Assembly (NCBI RefSeq): GCF_002979455.1 | Contig: NZ_PCOU01000022.1 | Location: 1-64,000 of the forward strand | Direction of reading: 5' to 3' | DNA from: Chryseobacterium sp. MYb7 | GTDB taxonomy: Bacteria > Bacteroidota > Bacteroidia > Flavobacteriales > Weeksellaceae | DNA: 64,000 nt | Shown: positions 36,823 through 46,102 of the stretch, piece by piece | How the letters are laid out: each line of letters begins with the position of its first letter | Position numbering within the stretch: the stretch's first letter is position 1 | Program-made: the position numbers and the translations under genes | The notes under the pieces: model-generated | Told to the model about the DNA's origin: nothing | The model's database searches: none | The model's input: only the letters and a program-made list of their open reading frames with translations

Positions 36823-37113
36823 CTATCGTCCCAATAATTTTTCCAATGCATCCAAATGTTCGGTAAAAGCCTGTCTTCCACTCTGTGTAACACGATAAGA
36901 GGTTTTAGGTTTTTTTCCTACAAATTCTTTTTTCACTTCTATATATCCCGCCTTCTCCAGTGCATTGCTATGGCTGGCCAGATTTCCGTCTGTTATTTCG
37001 AGCAGGTTTTTCATTTCAGAAAAATCAACCCAGTCGTTAACCATAAGAACGGACATAATGCCCAATCTTACACGGCTTTCGAATTCTTTATTGAGCTGAT
37101 TTATTTTGATCAT
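36823..37113 (-). CDS. Winged-helix transcriptional regulator (HTH_34 / ArsR-MarR-like)
   Basis: 96-residue single-domain regulator. The recognition region FSEMKNLLEITDGNLASHSN followed by LEKAGYIEVKKEFVGKKPKT matches winged-helix DNA-binding proteins of the PadR/MarR-like short type. No ligand domain or Cys pair for metal sensing. It lies between two genes preceded by identical 17-bp operators, so it very likely represses both units and possibly itself. Confidence 0.82.
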   Translation of the reverse strand: MIKINQLNKEFESRVRLGIMSVLMVNDWVDFSEMKNLLEITDGNLASHSNALEKAGYIEVKKEFVGKKPKTSYRVTQSGRQAFTEHLDALEKLLGR

Positions 37114-37212
37114 TTTACTTTATCTTATTTATTCAGCAACCATTGCTAAAGGCAATAACTATGCTTAATTCTCCTGATTCTGCTGGTTAATAGAAATTAT
37201 ATCGTACCTCTG

Positions 37213-37830
37213 TTATTTATACTTCTTATGCATGATCAATCCATACACAATATGCAAAACTCCGAAACCAATAGCCCAAAACAGCAATCCCCATCCTAGA
37301 AAAAATAAAGAAATAAGTCCTAAAATGATTTCAAGATATCCTAGATACTTTACATCTGTTAGTGTATAGCGTTCTGCAGCTACCAGAGCTAATCCGTAAA
37401 AAATAAGAGTAGCCGGCGCAATGAAAACAAAAAGATGATGATAAAGAAGTGCAAGGCAAAAGACTCCTCCTGCTATTAAAGGCACTGCAAAGGTAATCAA
37501 AAGTCGCTTTGTTGTGGCATCCCAAATCTTTAACCCTTTCTTTTTACTTTTATGGGCAGTAAAAATATAGCCGCTAAGAATAGCAACCACTAAAATAACG
37601 ACTCCAATCACAACAAGTTCTTTAACCAGGGTTGGCCCCAGGATATTTCGGTCTCCATCCAAATAACTGATTCCTTCCCTCTGAAAAACAAAATACACAT
37701 ATACAGCACCAATAATTGCAGCCAACCCTGCAACAACTCCAGACAAACCACTTAAAGAAATGAATCTGGAAGACCGTTCCATCATAGAACGGATATGGGA
37801 TAGATCTTCGTGATAGTTTTTTGAATCCAT
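37213..37830 (-). CDS. Membrane protein cotranscribed with regulator
   Basis: 205 residues: a soluble N-terminus with SHIRSMMERSSRFISLSGLSG, then about six membrane segments. Proteins of this type are repeatedly found beside short winged-helix regulators in Bacteroidota; the function is unknown. It is preceded by a consensus promoter whose -7 box overlaps the operator (37838-37854). The regulator gene follows 99 bases downstream. Confidence 0.7.
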   Translation of the reverse strand: MDSKNYHEDLSHIRSMMERSSRFISLSGLSGVVAGLAAIIGAVYVYFVFQREGISYLDGDRNILGPTLVKELVVIGVVILVVAILSGYIFTAHKSKKKGLKIWDATTKRLLITFAVPLIAGGVFCLALLYHHLFVFIAPATLIFYGLALVAAERYTLTDVKYLGYLEIILGLISLFFLGWGLLFWAIGFGVLHIVYGLIMHKKYK

Positions 37831-37837
37831 AAAAAGA

Positions 37838-37878
37838 ACTTTGAATTACAAAGTTATAATTTATTTTCAATCCACCAA
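37838..37878 (-). promoter_or_regulatory. Promoter overlapped by operator copy 2
   Basis: TTG (37876-37878), 19-nt spacer, TAACTTTG (37849-37856), an exact consensus. The operator ACTTTGAATTACAAAGT (37838-37854) covers most of the -7 box and the start region, which would block RNA polymerase when bound. Confidence 0.75.
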
Positions 37879-37951
37879 TTATTTATTTTAAATTTTGAAA
37901 ATATTTTTTTGCTGAAAACCTCATCGTTTATTTGCTCATCGAAATAAAAAA

Positions 37952-37978
37952 GAGAACCCTGCCAATAGCCGGGTTCTC
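37952..37978 (-). terminator. Terminator after susD
   Basis: 8-bp GAGAACCC/GGGTTCTC stem with an 11-nt loop, followed by TTTTTTA on the minus strand. Confidence 0.8.
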
Positions 37979-38003
37979 CATCATATATTAAAATCTGTAC
38001 GTG

Positions 38004-39506
38004 TTATAAAGGATTCTGAACAATCAATGGGTTAGCATTAATCTCGGATCTTGGGATAAGGAATTCCCAACGTAGATCTGTGTTAGCCACTGTCATTACA
38101 TTATTGGTTACTACAGAAGAGTGATTAGCTCCTGTTCTGTCCAAACCTTGGTTAAGCCTCTTCAAATCTAAGAATCTGAAACCTTCGCCCCAGAACTCAA
38201 GTCTTCTGCTGTTAAGAATTTCCGTGATATAAGCCGCTCCTGTTGTAGTAGCTCCCGTATAAGAAGGGTTTCTGTTTTTTGCAAATACATTGAATACTGC
38301 TTTTGAACCGGCTTCATCTCCTGATCTGGCCAGAGCTTCCGCTTCAATAAGATACATTTCCGCAGATCTCATATAAGGAACATCTACTCTACTGTCTGCC
38401 TGGCTTGCTGCAAGGAATTTCTGTCCTGTATATGGGAACTTAGAATATGTTGAAGGCAGTGCAAGAGCTGTGTGTGCTCCTGTTGGATCAAAATTCTTCG
38501 TCCTGATATCTGTAGACGGGAATGACAGAAATAATTTACTATTAATAGCTTTCGGAGCCTGACGAATATTGGTAGAGTTAAAGTTTCTGGACATATAAGC
38601 CCCAAAGTTTGAGAATGAATCTCCCTGATCTGCTATAATAGTAGCACCCCACATCCACTCACCGACTCCTGCCAAGTTATTAAAGCCTGCAGTATAAGTT
38701 GCATTGTCCATCAAAGGAAATCCTGCACGAGCCGATTGGGCAGCCGTTACTGCAGCAGCATAATTCCCTTGTGTCAATGCAATTCTAGCTTTTAATCCTA
38801 AAACAACTTTGTCATTAAAATGGGATTTTGTCGCTCTGGTAATTCCTGTAAGTCTGGTTGACGCTTCATTAAGATCTTTTCCGATCTGAGTATACACTTC
38901 TTCCACTGTATTTCTTGCCAAAGGAATTTCATTAGCCACCAATCTGATCGGAACACCAAGTTGAGTATTGTTTGCTCCCGGAACATATCGCTTACCATAG
39001 ATCTGAACCAACATGTAGTAGCAGAAAGCTCTGAATGCATATGCTTCACCAATTGCTGTTTTAATGGTTGTTGCATCAGCCGCCGTAGGTGCAGGAACTG
39101 AAGGACCGTTAGCGATAACCAGATTTGCATTTCTGATCAATGCATAATAAAACTGATAAGGATAAAGATCATTGGAAGCATTATCATTTACCTGATCCTG
39201 CCATCTTACGGCTGAGACATACCAGCCATTTCCTGTAGATGGAAAAACAAGGTCATCTGCCAAAGCATCCATTATAATCATAATTCCTCCTTGACCATTC
39301 TGTCCTTGATCACTTTGTCTGTAATACATATCTCTATGCATCCCATTGACAATAGCCATAAGGTTAGCAGAACTTGAATAAGCCGCTTCCTCAGAAGCTG
39401 CAGTAGTAGGATCTGCTTCAAGATAATCACTCTGACATGAAACTGCTCCTGTGAAGACTGAAAGAACAACAGCCCATTTTATATATTGTTTTGCGATATT
39501 TTTCAT
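38004..39506 (-). CDS. SusD/RagB-like nutrient-binding outer membrane lipoprotein
   Basis: 500 residues. Lipobox Cys at C24 (GAVSC), a helical TPR-like body, and the C-terminal SusD signature (LNSRRLEFWGEGFRFLDLKRL ... RWEFLIPRSEINANP). It acts as the lid of a TonB-dependent SusC channel and binds an oligomer, either glycan or peptide. It follows susC after 11 bases. No glycoside hydrolase or peptidase is adjacent to reveal the substrate. Confidence 0.93.
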   Translation of the reverse strand: MKNIAKQYIKWAVVLSVFTGAVSCQSDYLEADPTTAASEEAAYSSSANLMAIVNGMHRDMYYRQSDQGQNGQGGIMIIMDALADDLVFPSTGNGWYVSAVRWQDQVNDNASNDLYPYQFYYALIRNANLVIANGPSVPAPTAADATTIKTAIGEAYAFRAFCYYMLVQIYGKRYVPGANNTQLGVPIRLVANEIPLARNTVEEVYTQIGKDLNEASTRLTGITRATKSHFNDKVVLGLKARIALTQGNYAAAVTAAQSARAGFPLMDNATYTAGFNNLAGVGEWMWGATIIADQGDSFSNFGAYMSRNFNSTNIRQAPKAINSKLFLSFPSTDIRTKNFDPTGAHTALALPSTYSKFPYTGQKFLAASQADSRVDVPYMRSAEMYLIEAEALARSGDEAGSKAVFNVFAKNRNPSYTGATTTGAAYITEILNSRRLEFWGEGFRFLDLKRLNQGLDRTGANHSSVVTNNVMTVANTDLRWEFLIPRSEINANPLIVQNPL

Positions 39507-39517
39507 TACTTAATTAT

Positions 39518-42478
39518 TTAAAATGATACATTAAATCCTATCGTTACCACTCTCGCCGGAGTATATCTATTTGTTGTTGTTCCGTTAAAGGCCTGGGACG
39601 GTTCTAACCCTTTTCTTGCTGTTTTGCTCCATAAATTCTCACCTGAAACAAGGATTTTTAATCCTGAAACTCCAAGCTGAGATAAAGTTTCAGGGCTGAA
39701 GCTATAACTTAAAGTAGCCTGTCTGAATGTAATAAAATCTGAGCTAACCAGCCATCTTGAATTGTTACCAATATTTGAGCTTGTATACGTTGATGAGTTC
39801 AATGCCGGAACATCAGTAATCTGACCAGGAGTTGTCCATCTGTCCAGAATATCTGTACTTAAAGCTCCTCCTTGTGAGTAGCTGGACATCAATGCTGCAT
39901 AATTGGAATCATATGTTTTTCCACCTAGCTGATAGGTAAACATGGCAGATAATGCCCATTGCTTATATGTAATTGTTGTTCCGAAACTTCCGAATAAATC
40001 AGGGATTGCTGTACCAGAATAGTCATATTTTGCTTTATTGAAGTTGGTAGTCACTTTTTGACCGTTCACAGTTCTGATATCAGCAGCTGTTGTATTAGCA
40101 AATGCATCAGCAACAAGGAATAAAGGTGAACCATCAGCCGGATCTACCCCATACCACTGTCTTAACCAGTAATCATATATTGAATGTCCTACGGAAACTT
40201 TTTTCGTTCCATTGATAATTTCCGTGATCCCATCAGTAAGTTCTGTAACCTGGTTTTTAAGTGTGGATGCATTCGCATTGATATTCCAAGTGAAGTTTGG
40301 GGTTTTAATAACATCTGCATTAATGCTGAATTCGAATCCACGGTTATACATTGTTCCCACATTTCTACTGATTGTATTATCCGGAACACCTGCAGAAACA
40401 GGAAGAGGAACCGGGAAGATCAGATCTTCAGTCACTCTGTTATAGTATTCTACGGAACCTGTAATTCTATTATTTAAAAATCCAAAATCAATCCCTAGAT
40501 CGGTTTGCTTATTAGCCTCCCAGGTGATTGAAGGGTCAGCCAAAAATCCAAATAAGATCCCAGGCTCCTGAGCATTATTATAACCTAACGTATAAGTACT
40601 TTTATACATATAATAACTGTCTGTTCTGTCATTCCCTACTTCACCATATGAACCCCTGATTTTTAATTCACTGATAAGATTAGAATTGCTTAAGAACTCT
40701 TCTCCTTTCAGCCTCCATCCTGCACCAATTGACCAGAATGAATCCCATCTTACATCTTTAGCAAATCTTGACGAGCCATCCCAACGGATAGATCCTGAAA
40801 GCAAATATTTTGATTTATAATCATAATTCAATCTTGAAAATACGCCTTCTTTTCTGTAATTGTCTGTACGGGAAGTAAGTGTTGCAGGCGTTACAAAGTT
40901 GATCAATTCATCATTATCATCTACAATCTGTCCCTTTTTATATCCGTACAGATATTCATACATGAATTTGTAGTTTTCATGTCCTAAAAGGAATTCAAAA
41001 TTATGCTCTCCAAATTTTCTTTTATAGTTTAAGAGCTGGTTCCAGGTAAAGGTTTGCTCAGTAAAGCTATATTTTTCTGCCGAGCCTCCCGGAGCCGCAT
41101 CTCCAATAATTTTATTTCCGTAGGTACTTCTTCTGTTATTTCTGATATCATACCCAACGTTGGTAGATAGAGTAAGATAAGGATCTACTTTAATTTCAGC
41201 ATATGCTCTGGAAATGATATAATAGTTTTTAGAAAGATCTTTATTTAAAAGCGTTTCCTGAATTACGTTTCTTCCCGCTGCTGCATCTGCTCCTCTGGCG
41301 CTTCCTGCATCATACACAACATTTCCTGCATTGTCATAAAGGGTAGCAAATGTATTAGGATCATGAGCATAAGGGCTGTAAATAGGCCCCATCGTTCTTG
41401 TCCATCTGTATGGATTGATATAAGCAGAATTATTATCCACCCCTTCTACAGAATTGTTTCCGTTAGAAGATACTCCACTGATGCTTGTTCCTAATTTCAA
41501 CCAGCTTTTTACTTGAGAATCTACTTTTAATCTTGCTGTAAATCTTTCAAAGTCTGATTTGATAAGATATCCTGTTTCATTGGTATATCCTACTGAAGAA
41601 AAATAGGTTGTCGTATTGCTTCCCCCACTGTAATTCAACTCGTAATTCTGTCTGAATCCGGTATTCATCAAGGGTTTTTGCCAGTCTAAATCTGTATATT
41701 TAAGTTTTGCATCCGGGTTTAAAACTCCATTCACAACTAACTGATTATCTGGAACATTAAAAACATTGGTTTTCAAAACTCCTGAAATCAGCTGCGCTGT
41801 TGCATAAGCATTCGCATCAGCGATCGTTGTACCCGGTACTGAGGTCATTCTGCCATTTCTTATTGACTCCCATATAAGCGGGTAATATTGATGAACATTC
41901 ACTCTATCATATTCCGGAATTGATCTTCCAATTGCTCCGGTACTCATACTAAAATTAATAAGATCTTTCCCTCCTTTTCTTCCTGATTTTGTAGTAATCA
42001 AAACAACTCCGTTAGCTGCAGCAGAACCATACAAAGAAGTGGAAGCTGCATCTTTCAGGATATTGAATGATGCAATATCATTAGGATTGATGGCAGCAAG
42101 AGAGCCGGTATAAATAGTACCATCCACCACGTATAAAGGATTTGTTGTAATACCGTAAGAACCTATTCCACGGATTTGGATACTTGGTGAACTTCCCGGC
42201 TGTCCTGTACCGGTACTTACTTTAACTCCGGCGCTGGCTCCATCTAAAGCCTGTCCGATACTCGTTATTGGTCTGTCTGCAAATTGTTTGGCTTTAACTT
42301 CGGTATTAGAACCTACCATAGTTTCCCTTTTCTGGCTACCGTAAGCTACTACAACGATTTCATCAATCTTAGTATCCTGTGGTATGGTGTCTCGTTTTGT
42401 CTTTTGGGCTTCCACCAGATGTGCACCCACAAAGAACAGCACGGCTGTGCTTAATAATTTCATTTTCATATTTAACAT
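39518..42478 (-). CDS. SusC/RagA-like TonB-dependent outer membrane transporter
   Basis: 986 residues. The signal peptide ends at about 24-25 (VEAQ). A TonB-box-like DEIVVVAYGSQKRETMVGS is at about 38-56, then the plug domain (about 60-175: PITSIGQALDGASAGV, SIQIRGIGS, PLYVVDGT, ASTSLYGSAAANGVVLITTKSG), then a 22-strand-type barrel ending in a terminal Phe. The usual N-terminal carboxypeptidase-regulatory-like domain is missing, as is any STN domain, so it is not of the sigma-signalling type. An alternative ATG at 42469 exists. It pairs with SusD for nutrient uptake. Confidence 0.93.
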   Translation of the reverse strand: MLNMKMKLLSTAVLFFVGAHLVEAQKTKRDTIPQDTKIDEIVVVAYGSQKRETMVGSNTEVKAKQFADRPITSIGQALDGASAGVKVSTGTGQPGSSPSIQIRGIGSYGITTNPLYVVDGTIYTGSLAAINPNDIASFNILKDAASTSLYGSAAANGVVLITTKSGRKGGKDLINFSMSTGAIGRSIPEYDRVNVHQYYPLIWESIRNGRMTSVPGTTIADANAYATAQLISGVLKTNVFNVPDNQLVVNGVLNPDAKLKYTDLDWQKPLMNTGFRQNYELNYSGGSNTTTYFSSVGYTNETGYLIKSDFERFTARLKVDSQVKSWLKLGTSISGVSSNGNNSVEGVDNNSAYINPYRWTRTMGPIYSPYAHDPNTFATLYDNAGNVVYDAGSARGADAAAGRNVIQETLLNKDLSKNYYIISRAYAEIKVDPYLTLSTNVGYDIRNNRRSTYGNKIIGDAAPGGSAEKYSFTEQTFTWNQLLNYKRKFGEHNFEFLLGHENYKFMYEYLYGYKKGQIVDDNDELINFVTPATLTSRTDNYRKEGVFSRLNYDYKSKYLLSGSIRWDGSSRFAKDVRWDSFWSIGAGWRLKGEEFLSNSNLISELKIRGSYGEVGNDRTDSYYMYKSTYTLGYNNAQEPGILFGFLADPSITWEANKQTDLGIDFGFLNNRITGSVEYYNRVTEDLIFPVPLPVSAGVPDNTISRNVGTMYNRGFEFSINADVIKTPNFTWNINANASTLKNQVTELTDGITEIINGTKKVSVGHSIYDYWLRQWYGVDPADGSPLFLVADAFANTTAADIRTVNGQKVTTNFNKAKYDYSGTAIPDLFGSFGTTITYKQWALSAMFTYQLGGKTYDSNYAALMSSYSQGGALSTDILDRWTTPGQITDVPALNSSTYTSSNIGNNSRWLVSSDFITFRQATLSYSFSPETLSQLGVSGLKILVSGENLWSKTARKGLEPSQAFNGTTTNRYTPARVVTIGFNVSF

Positions 42479-42823
42479 ATTTTAACAGTAGTTCAGCAAA
42501 TATATGTAATAAAAATTGTTAAAAATACAAAGAAAATCAAACTTTAATTAATTAAATTCAATTGGTTCAAATTTTTAATCAATATTCATATATTTATTAA
42601 AAAAATATGTTAAAATTGAGTTAATAAAGATTTTAAAAAAGACCAAAATAACCAAAATACAGTTAAATTAATATTAATTTTAAACCAAAGACGCTTTTTA
42701 ATTAACAAAAACACACAATACAAAGCAAAAACATCAAAATAAATTAATCCAGATATACAGATAATTAAATTTCAAAGTGATTCTTATGAAATAAGTGATT
42801 AAAACACTATAAGACATAAAAAA
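42479..42823. other. Upstream region of susC
   Basis: 345 very AT-rich bases. A TATATTTG -7 box (42497-42504, minus) lies 19 bases before the susC ATG, with no TTG at the standard distance. No gene or repeat seen in the rest. Confidence 0.45.
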
Positions 42824-42853
42824 AACCGAAGAAACTTCTTTGTTTCTCCGGTT
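42824..42853 (-). terminator. Terminator after enoyl-CoA hydratase-like gene
   Basis: 12-bp stem with one mismatch, 6-nt loop, followed by eight Ts on the minus strand. Confidence 0.8.
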
Positions 42854-42900
42854 AATATGTGGATTCAAAACCGTTATTCTTTTTTCTGTTAAGAAGAAAA

Positions 42901-43665
42901 TTATTTTACTCTCAGCCTTTCTTTAATAGATTCAATATTTTTCTTTGCAGAGTCTTCAAGGATAAGACTTGCACTCATATGGATTCTTGCAGGCATTAAT
43001 TCATTGAAATGATCTGTCCCTTCCCATGAAACCTTTTTAATTAGCGCTAATGCATCAGTGCTTCTTGAGGCTAAAGTCTGTAAAAATTTCTCCAGTTTTT
43101 CATCCATTTCCTGAATAGAATCTGAAACAGAATGGTAGATATTATGCTGCTCCGCCCATTCTGCAGATCTGAAGTCTGCATCAATAGCCATCGCAGAGAA
43201 TTGTGACTTCCCGATTTTTCTTTCTACATAAGGCCCGATAACAAAAGGCCCTATCCCAAGATTAATCTCTGTAAGCGCTAAAGCAGAGTCTTTTGTTGCA
43301 AAACAGTAGTCGGCTCCGCAGGCAATTCCTACTCCTCCTCCAGTTGTTTTTCCCTGAACTCTTACCACTACGATTTTCCCACAGTTTCTCATAGCATTTA
43401 AAACTTTTGCAAAACCACCGAAAAATTGAGTGGAAGCTTCCAACTCTTCAATGGCTAAAAGTTCATCAAAGCTTGCTCCTGCACAGAATGCTTTCTCTCC
43501 GTCACTCTTCACCAAAATAGCTTTCACCTCATCTTTTGCCCCTTCCTGAAGGATTGTTTCTGCCAGTTTTTCTAAAATCGCTCCTGGAAGAGAGTTGCTT
43601 TTGGGTGTTCCGAAAGTGATCTCGGCAATATTATTTTTAATTTCTGATGCTACAAATTCGCTCAT
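42901..43665 (-). CDS. Enoyl-CoA hydratase/isomerase family protein
   Basis: 254 residues of the crotonase superfamily. The CoA/oxyanion regions KAFCAGASFDEL and VRVQGKTTGGGVGIACGADYCFAT are visible. The second catalytic Glu is plausible in LTEINLGIGP. It may act in fatty acid or branched amino acid degradation. It is separated from the paa cluster by 4 kb and several unrelated genes, so it is not assigned to phenylacetate. The ATG at 43665 is chosen because the -7 box at 43688-43695 rules out the longer reading to 43740. Confidence 0.85.
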   Translation of the reverse strand: MSEFVASEIKNNIAEITFGTPKSNSLPGAILEKLAETILQEGAKDEVKAILVKSDGEKAFCAGASFDELLAIEELEASTQFFGGFAKVLNAMRNCGKIVVVRVQGKTTGGGVGIACGADYCFATKDSALALTEINLGIGPFVIGPYVERKIGKSQFSAMAIDADFRSAEWAEQHNIYHSVSDSIQEMDEKLEKFLQTLASRSTDALALIKKVSWEGTDHFNELMPARIHMSASLILEDSAKKNIESIKERLRVK

Positions 43666-43687
43666 TTTTATTTTTATTGGATTCTTA

Positions 43688-43695
43688 CAAAAATA
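43688..43695 (-). promoter_or_regulatory. -7 box of enoyl-CoA hydratase-like gene
   Basis: TATTTTTG on the minus strand, an exact TAnnTTTG match 23 bases before the ATG at 43665. Confidence 0.5.
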
Positions 43696-43861
43696 CGAAA
43701 TACCACTCTTTCTGAGAAATGTAAAAACGATAAATTCCATTATAAATGCAGCTTATAAAAGATTCCCTTTACGTAGAAATACGGAGTCTTCAATTTGGTA
43801 TTTTCTACTCTAGTACCCGATTCCTATTAATCGTTCCTTTGAGCTAAGAATTAATAACCAA

Positions 43862-43921
43862 AAGGCGGATTCTGAAAAGCCTGTAAAAAGAGTAGGAAAT
43901 TTAAAACTAAATCATATTATC
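43862..43921 (+). promoter_or_regulatory. Shared leader element, copy B
   Basis: Contains GGCGGATTCTGAAAAGCC, then AGAGTAGGA and AAAACTAA, ending at the tail-collar ATG. The AGGC/GCCT stem closes a 12-nt loop as in copies A and C. This copy has 4 extra bases between the stem and AGAGTAGGA. Confidence 0.6.
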
Positions 43922-44473
43922 ATGGAAGAGTACATTGGAATTGTAAAATTATTTGCAGGAAATTTCGCACCTAAAGGCTGGATGTTTTGTGACGGAAGCT
44001 TATTAGCTATTTCAAGAAATTCAGCTTTATTCTCTATTTTAGGAACAACATATGGTGGAGACGGTATTACAACTTTCGCTTTGCCTAACTTAAAAGGACG
44101 TATGGCTTTAGGAGCCGGCAATGTAAATGCCAACGAATTTTATCCTTTGGGAGTGGTAGCGGGTACTACACAAAATACACTTTTAGCATCCAATATGCCA
44201 AGTATGGGAAGTGGATTTCAGCTGAAAGTTGCCAACACAAATGCCAATTCATCAACTCCCAGCGCCACAACATCTATAGCCATTACAGGAAATCAGGTAG
44301 GTAGAGATTTCAATGCTGTTACAAGCTATGTAAACAATGTTAATCCTGACACTGCAATCAATGCTCAAAGTATTGTATATGTAGGACAAAATATACCTGT
44401 AAATAATATGCCGCCTTACCTTGGCTTAAACTATATTATCTGCGTGGAAGGCATCTATCCTTCAAGAAGTTAA
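43922..44473 (+). CDS. Phage tail collar / microcystin-dependent (Mdp) family protein
   Basis: 183 residues. The tail-collar motif is complete: GNFAPKGWMFCDGSLLAIS and TTYGGDGITTFALPNLKGRM, with a C-terminal NNMPPYLGLNYIICVEGIYP. In phages these form tail-fibre tips; in bacteria such isolated genes occur in contractile-injection loci or as orphans with unknown function. There are no other phage genes nearby. It shares a leader element with two secreted-peptide genes, which suggests common regulation. Confidence 0.88.
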   Translation: MEEYIGIVKLFAGNFAPKGWMFCDGSLLAISRNSALFSILGTTYGGDGITTFALPNLKGRMALGAGNVNANEFYPLGVVAGTTQNTLLASNMPSMGSGFQLKVANTNANSSTPSATTSIAITGNQVGRDFNAVTSYVNNVNPDTAINAQSIVYVGQNIPVNNMPPYLGLNYIICVEGIYPSRS

Positions 44474-44507
44474 TATTTATAATCACCTAACATTTAAAAC
44501 AAAAATC

Positions 44508-45329
44508 ATGAAAAGCACTACTTTTTTAACCATTTGTAGTCTGCTCATTTCAATTTTTTCATTCGGGCAGACCAGTACAGAGCAATTTGAAACGGAATCG
44601 AACGGAAGTACAAGCTTCACCGATAATGGGGTCATTTTCAACATTATTTCGCATGTGAGTGTCTTTGACATCCAGGGAAATTTCCCGGGAACAGGATGGA
44701 GCGGAACAGCAAATGACAATAGATATATTGATAATTCTAACGATTCTCAATCGCCACCATCCTTCAGTATTAAAACAACTTCAAATTTGTTTAAAGTAAA
44801 CAGATTCTGGATGTATCTTTCAGCATTAAATCTGGATCTTAATGTAAGTGGAACGCTGACTGTAACCGGAAAACTAAGTGGAGTAACGAAATTCACCCAA
44901 ACAAAATCGACTGGTTTCGCAACAAGCTTAGGAGCCACGAACGGATACACACTTCTTGATCTTACTAACTTAAATGGTCAAAATTACTCCAATATCGTTA
45001 TTGACGAATTGCAACTTACTGTAGGAGGATCATTCAGATATGTTGCTCTCGATGCTTTCACCTGGGTAAAAGATACCAATCTGGTATTGGGTACTTCGGA
45101 AACTAAAAGCATCAAGAAAGACCTGACCGTTTATCCTAACCCGACCAACGGACCTATTTCTATCACTACTGAAAAAGCAAGTGAAGCTAAAATCTACAGT
45201 CTGGATGGTAAAACGCTGAAAACAGTACAAACTCAGAAAGGAAATAATGATATCAATATTTCAGAACTTCCAAAAGGGGTTTATATTATCAAAACAGCAA
45301 CGGAATCAACCAAAGTAATTAAGAACTAA
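44508..45329 (+). CDS. T9SS type A sorting domain protein, unknown cargo
   Basis: 273 residues. A signal peptide ends at about residue 20 (FSFG). The beta-sandwich-like domain (about 25-190) is a possible ligand- or carbohydrate-binding fold; I recognise no catalytic residues. The C-terminal sorting domain is clear (LTVYPNPTNGPISITTEKAS ... LPKGVYIIKTATESTKVIKN). It lies 34 bases after the tail-collar gene and may be co-transcribed. Confidence 0.83.
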   Translation: MKSTTFLTICSLLISIFSFGQTSTEQFETESNGSTSFTDNGVIFNIISHVSVFDIQGNFPGTGWSGTANDNRYIDNSNDSQSPPSFSIKTTSNLFKVNRFWMYLSALNLDLNVSGTLTVTGKLSGVTKFTQTKSTGFATSLGATNGYTLLDLTNLNGQNYSNIVIDELQLTVGGSFRYVALDAFTWVKDTNLVLGTSETKSIKKDLTVYPNPTNGPISITTEKASEAKIYSLDGKTLKTVQTQKGNNDINISELPKGVYIIKTATESTKVIKN

Positions 45330-45381
45330 TTTCATACAACTTCACATAAGTTCCACATCCCTATAAAGATTCTAATTCATG

Positions 45382-45420
45382 AATGACAAATCCCTTTCCA
45401 AGAAGGGATTTCGTCATTTT
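45382..45420. terminator. Bidirectional terminator between convergent genes
   Basis: AAATCCCTT/AAGGGATTT core stem extended by AATGAC/GTCATT arms, with T-runs outward. It overlaps the last codons of the SMUG2-like gene. Confidence 0.75.
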
Positions 45421-46100
45421 TTCAATGCAAGAATATACTTGTCTATATAAAGTTGTTTTTCCTTTGATTTATACTGCTGAATATATCTTGGATGTTCCAG
45501 AACTGTCATTGTATCGAATAGTTTTGCTTCTGTATTTAATTTTGAAATAAAATCGGCATTCTTTTTACCAAGAACGAAAACTTCTGATGTATCGAGATTA
45601 AGACTTATGTGTTTCTTCAGAGATTCAATCATAAAATCCTTTACCGATTCGAATAGCCTTTTGTCATCATAATAATTAGCATTAAGCCATCCGTTTTTTG
45701 TCTTTCTTACGATAGCCAGCGGAAATGGAGAATTGATGTAAATATCTTTATAGAAAAGATCAGCTCCACCATATTCTTCAATCATGTCATACATAAAAAC
45801 TGAAGAAACTTCATGGGTATGGGCAGATTTCATTTTTATTCCACAAATACTTTCAAGTCTTTTTGTGTCTGTAAACGGAACTCCGGTTACTCCTGCTCCA
45901 TGACGGCTTGGATTGATGCCAATGATGAATTTTCTTTTAGCAGAATCATTATAGTATTGATGATAAAACTTCTGCATGACGGTCATCGTTTCCGAATTAT
46001 CTAAATATGGATTCAATACCTGAAACCCCTCAGGAAGTTCTCCCAAATAGGTCAGATTTTTATTGAATTGAACAACTTTATCAGCAAAAGTTTTACTCAT
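45414..46100 (-). CDS. SMUG2-like uracil-DNA glycosylase family protein
   Basis: 228 residues of the uracil-DNA glycosylase superfamily, SMUG2/DUF4918 branch. Motif I: GINPSRHGAGVTGVPFTDT. Motif II region: VLEHPRYIQQY, with a His-Pro in the usual place. It is expected to remove deaminated or damaged bases. The DUF4241 gene precedes it by 2 bases and is co-transcribed. Confidence 0.85.
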   Translation of the reverse strand: MSKTFADKVVQFNKNLTYLGELPEGFQVLNPYLDNSETMTVMQKFYHQYYNDSAKRKFIIGINPSRHGAGVTGVPFTDTKRLESICGIKMKSAHTHEVSSVFMYDMIEEYGGADLFYKDIYINSPFPLAIVRKTKNGWLNANYYDDKRLFESVKDFMIESLKKHISLNLDTSEVFVLGKKNADFISKLNTEAKLFDTMTVLEHPRYIQQYKSKEKQLYIDKYILALKK

Positions 46101-46102
46101 AT

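Noticed and set aside
43666..43740. Longer N-terminus for the enoyl-CoA hydratase-like protein
   Set aside because: It would start upstream of the -7 box and is not part of the crotonase fold.
43922..44473. Prophage remnant
   Set aside because: Only one tail-collar gene; no integrase, capsid, lysis or other tail genes in the window.
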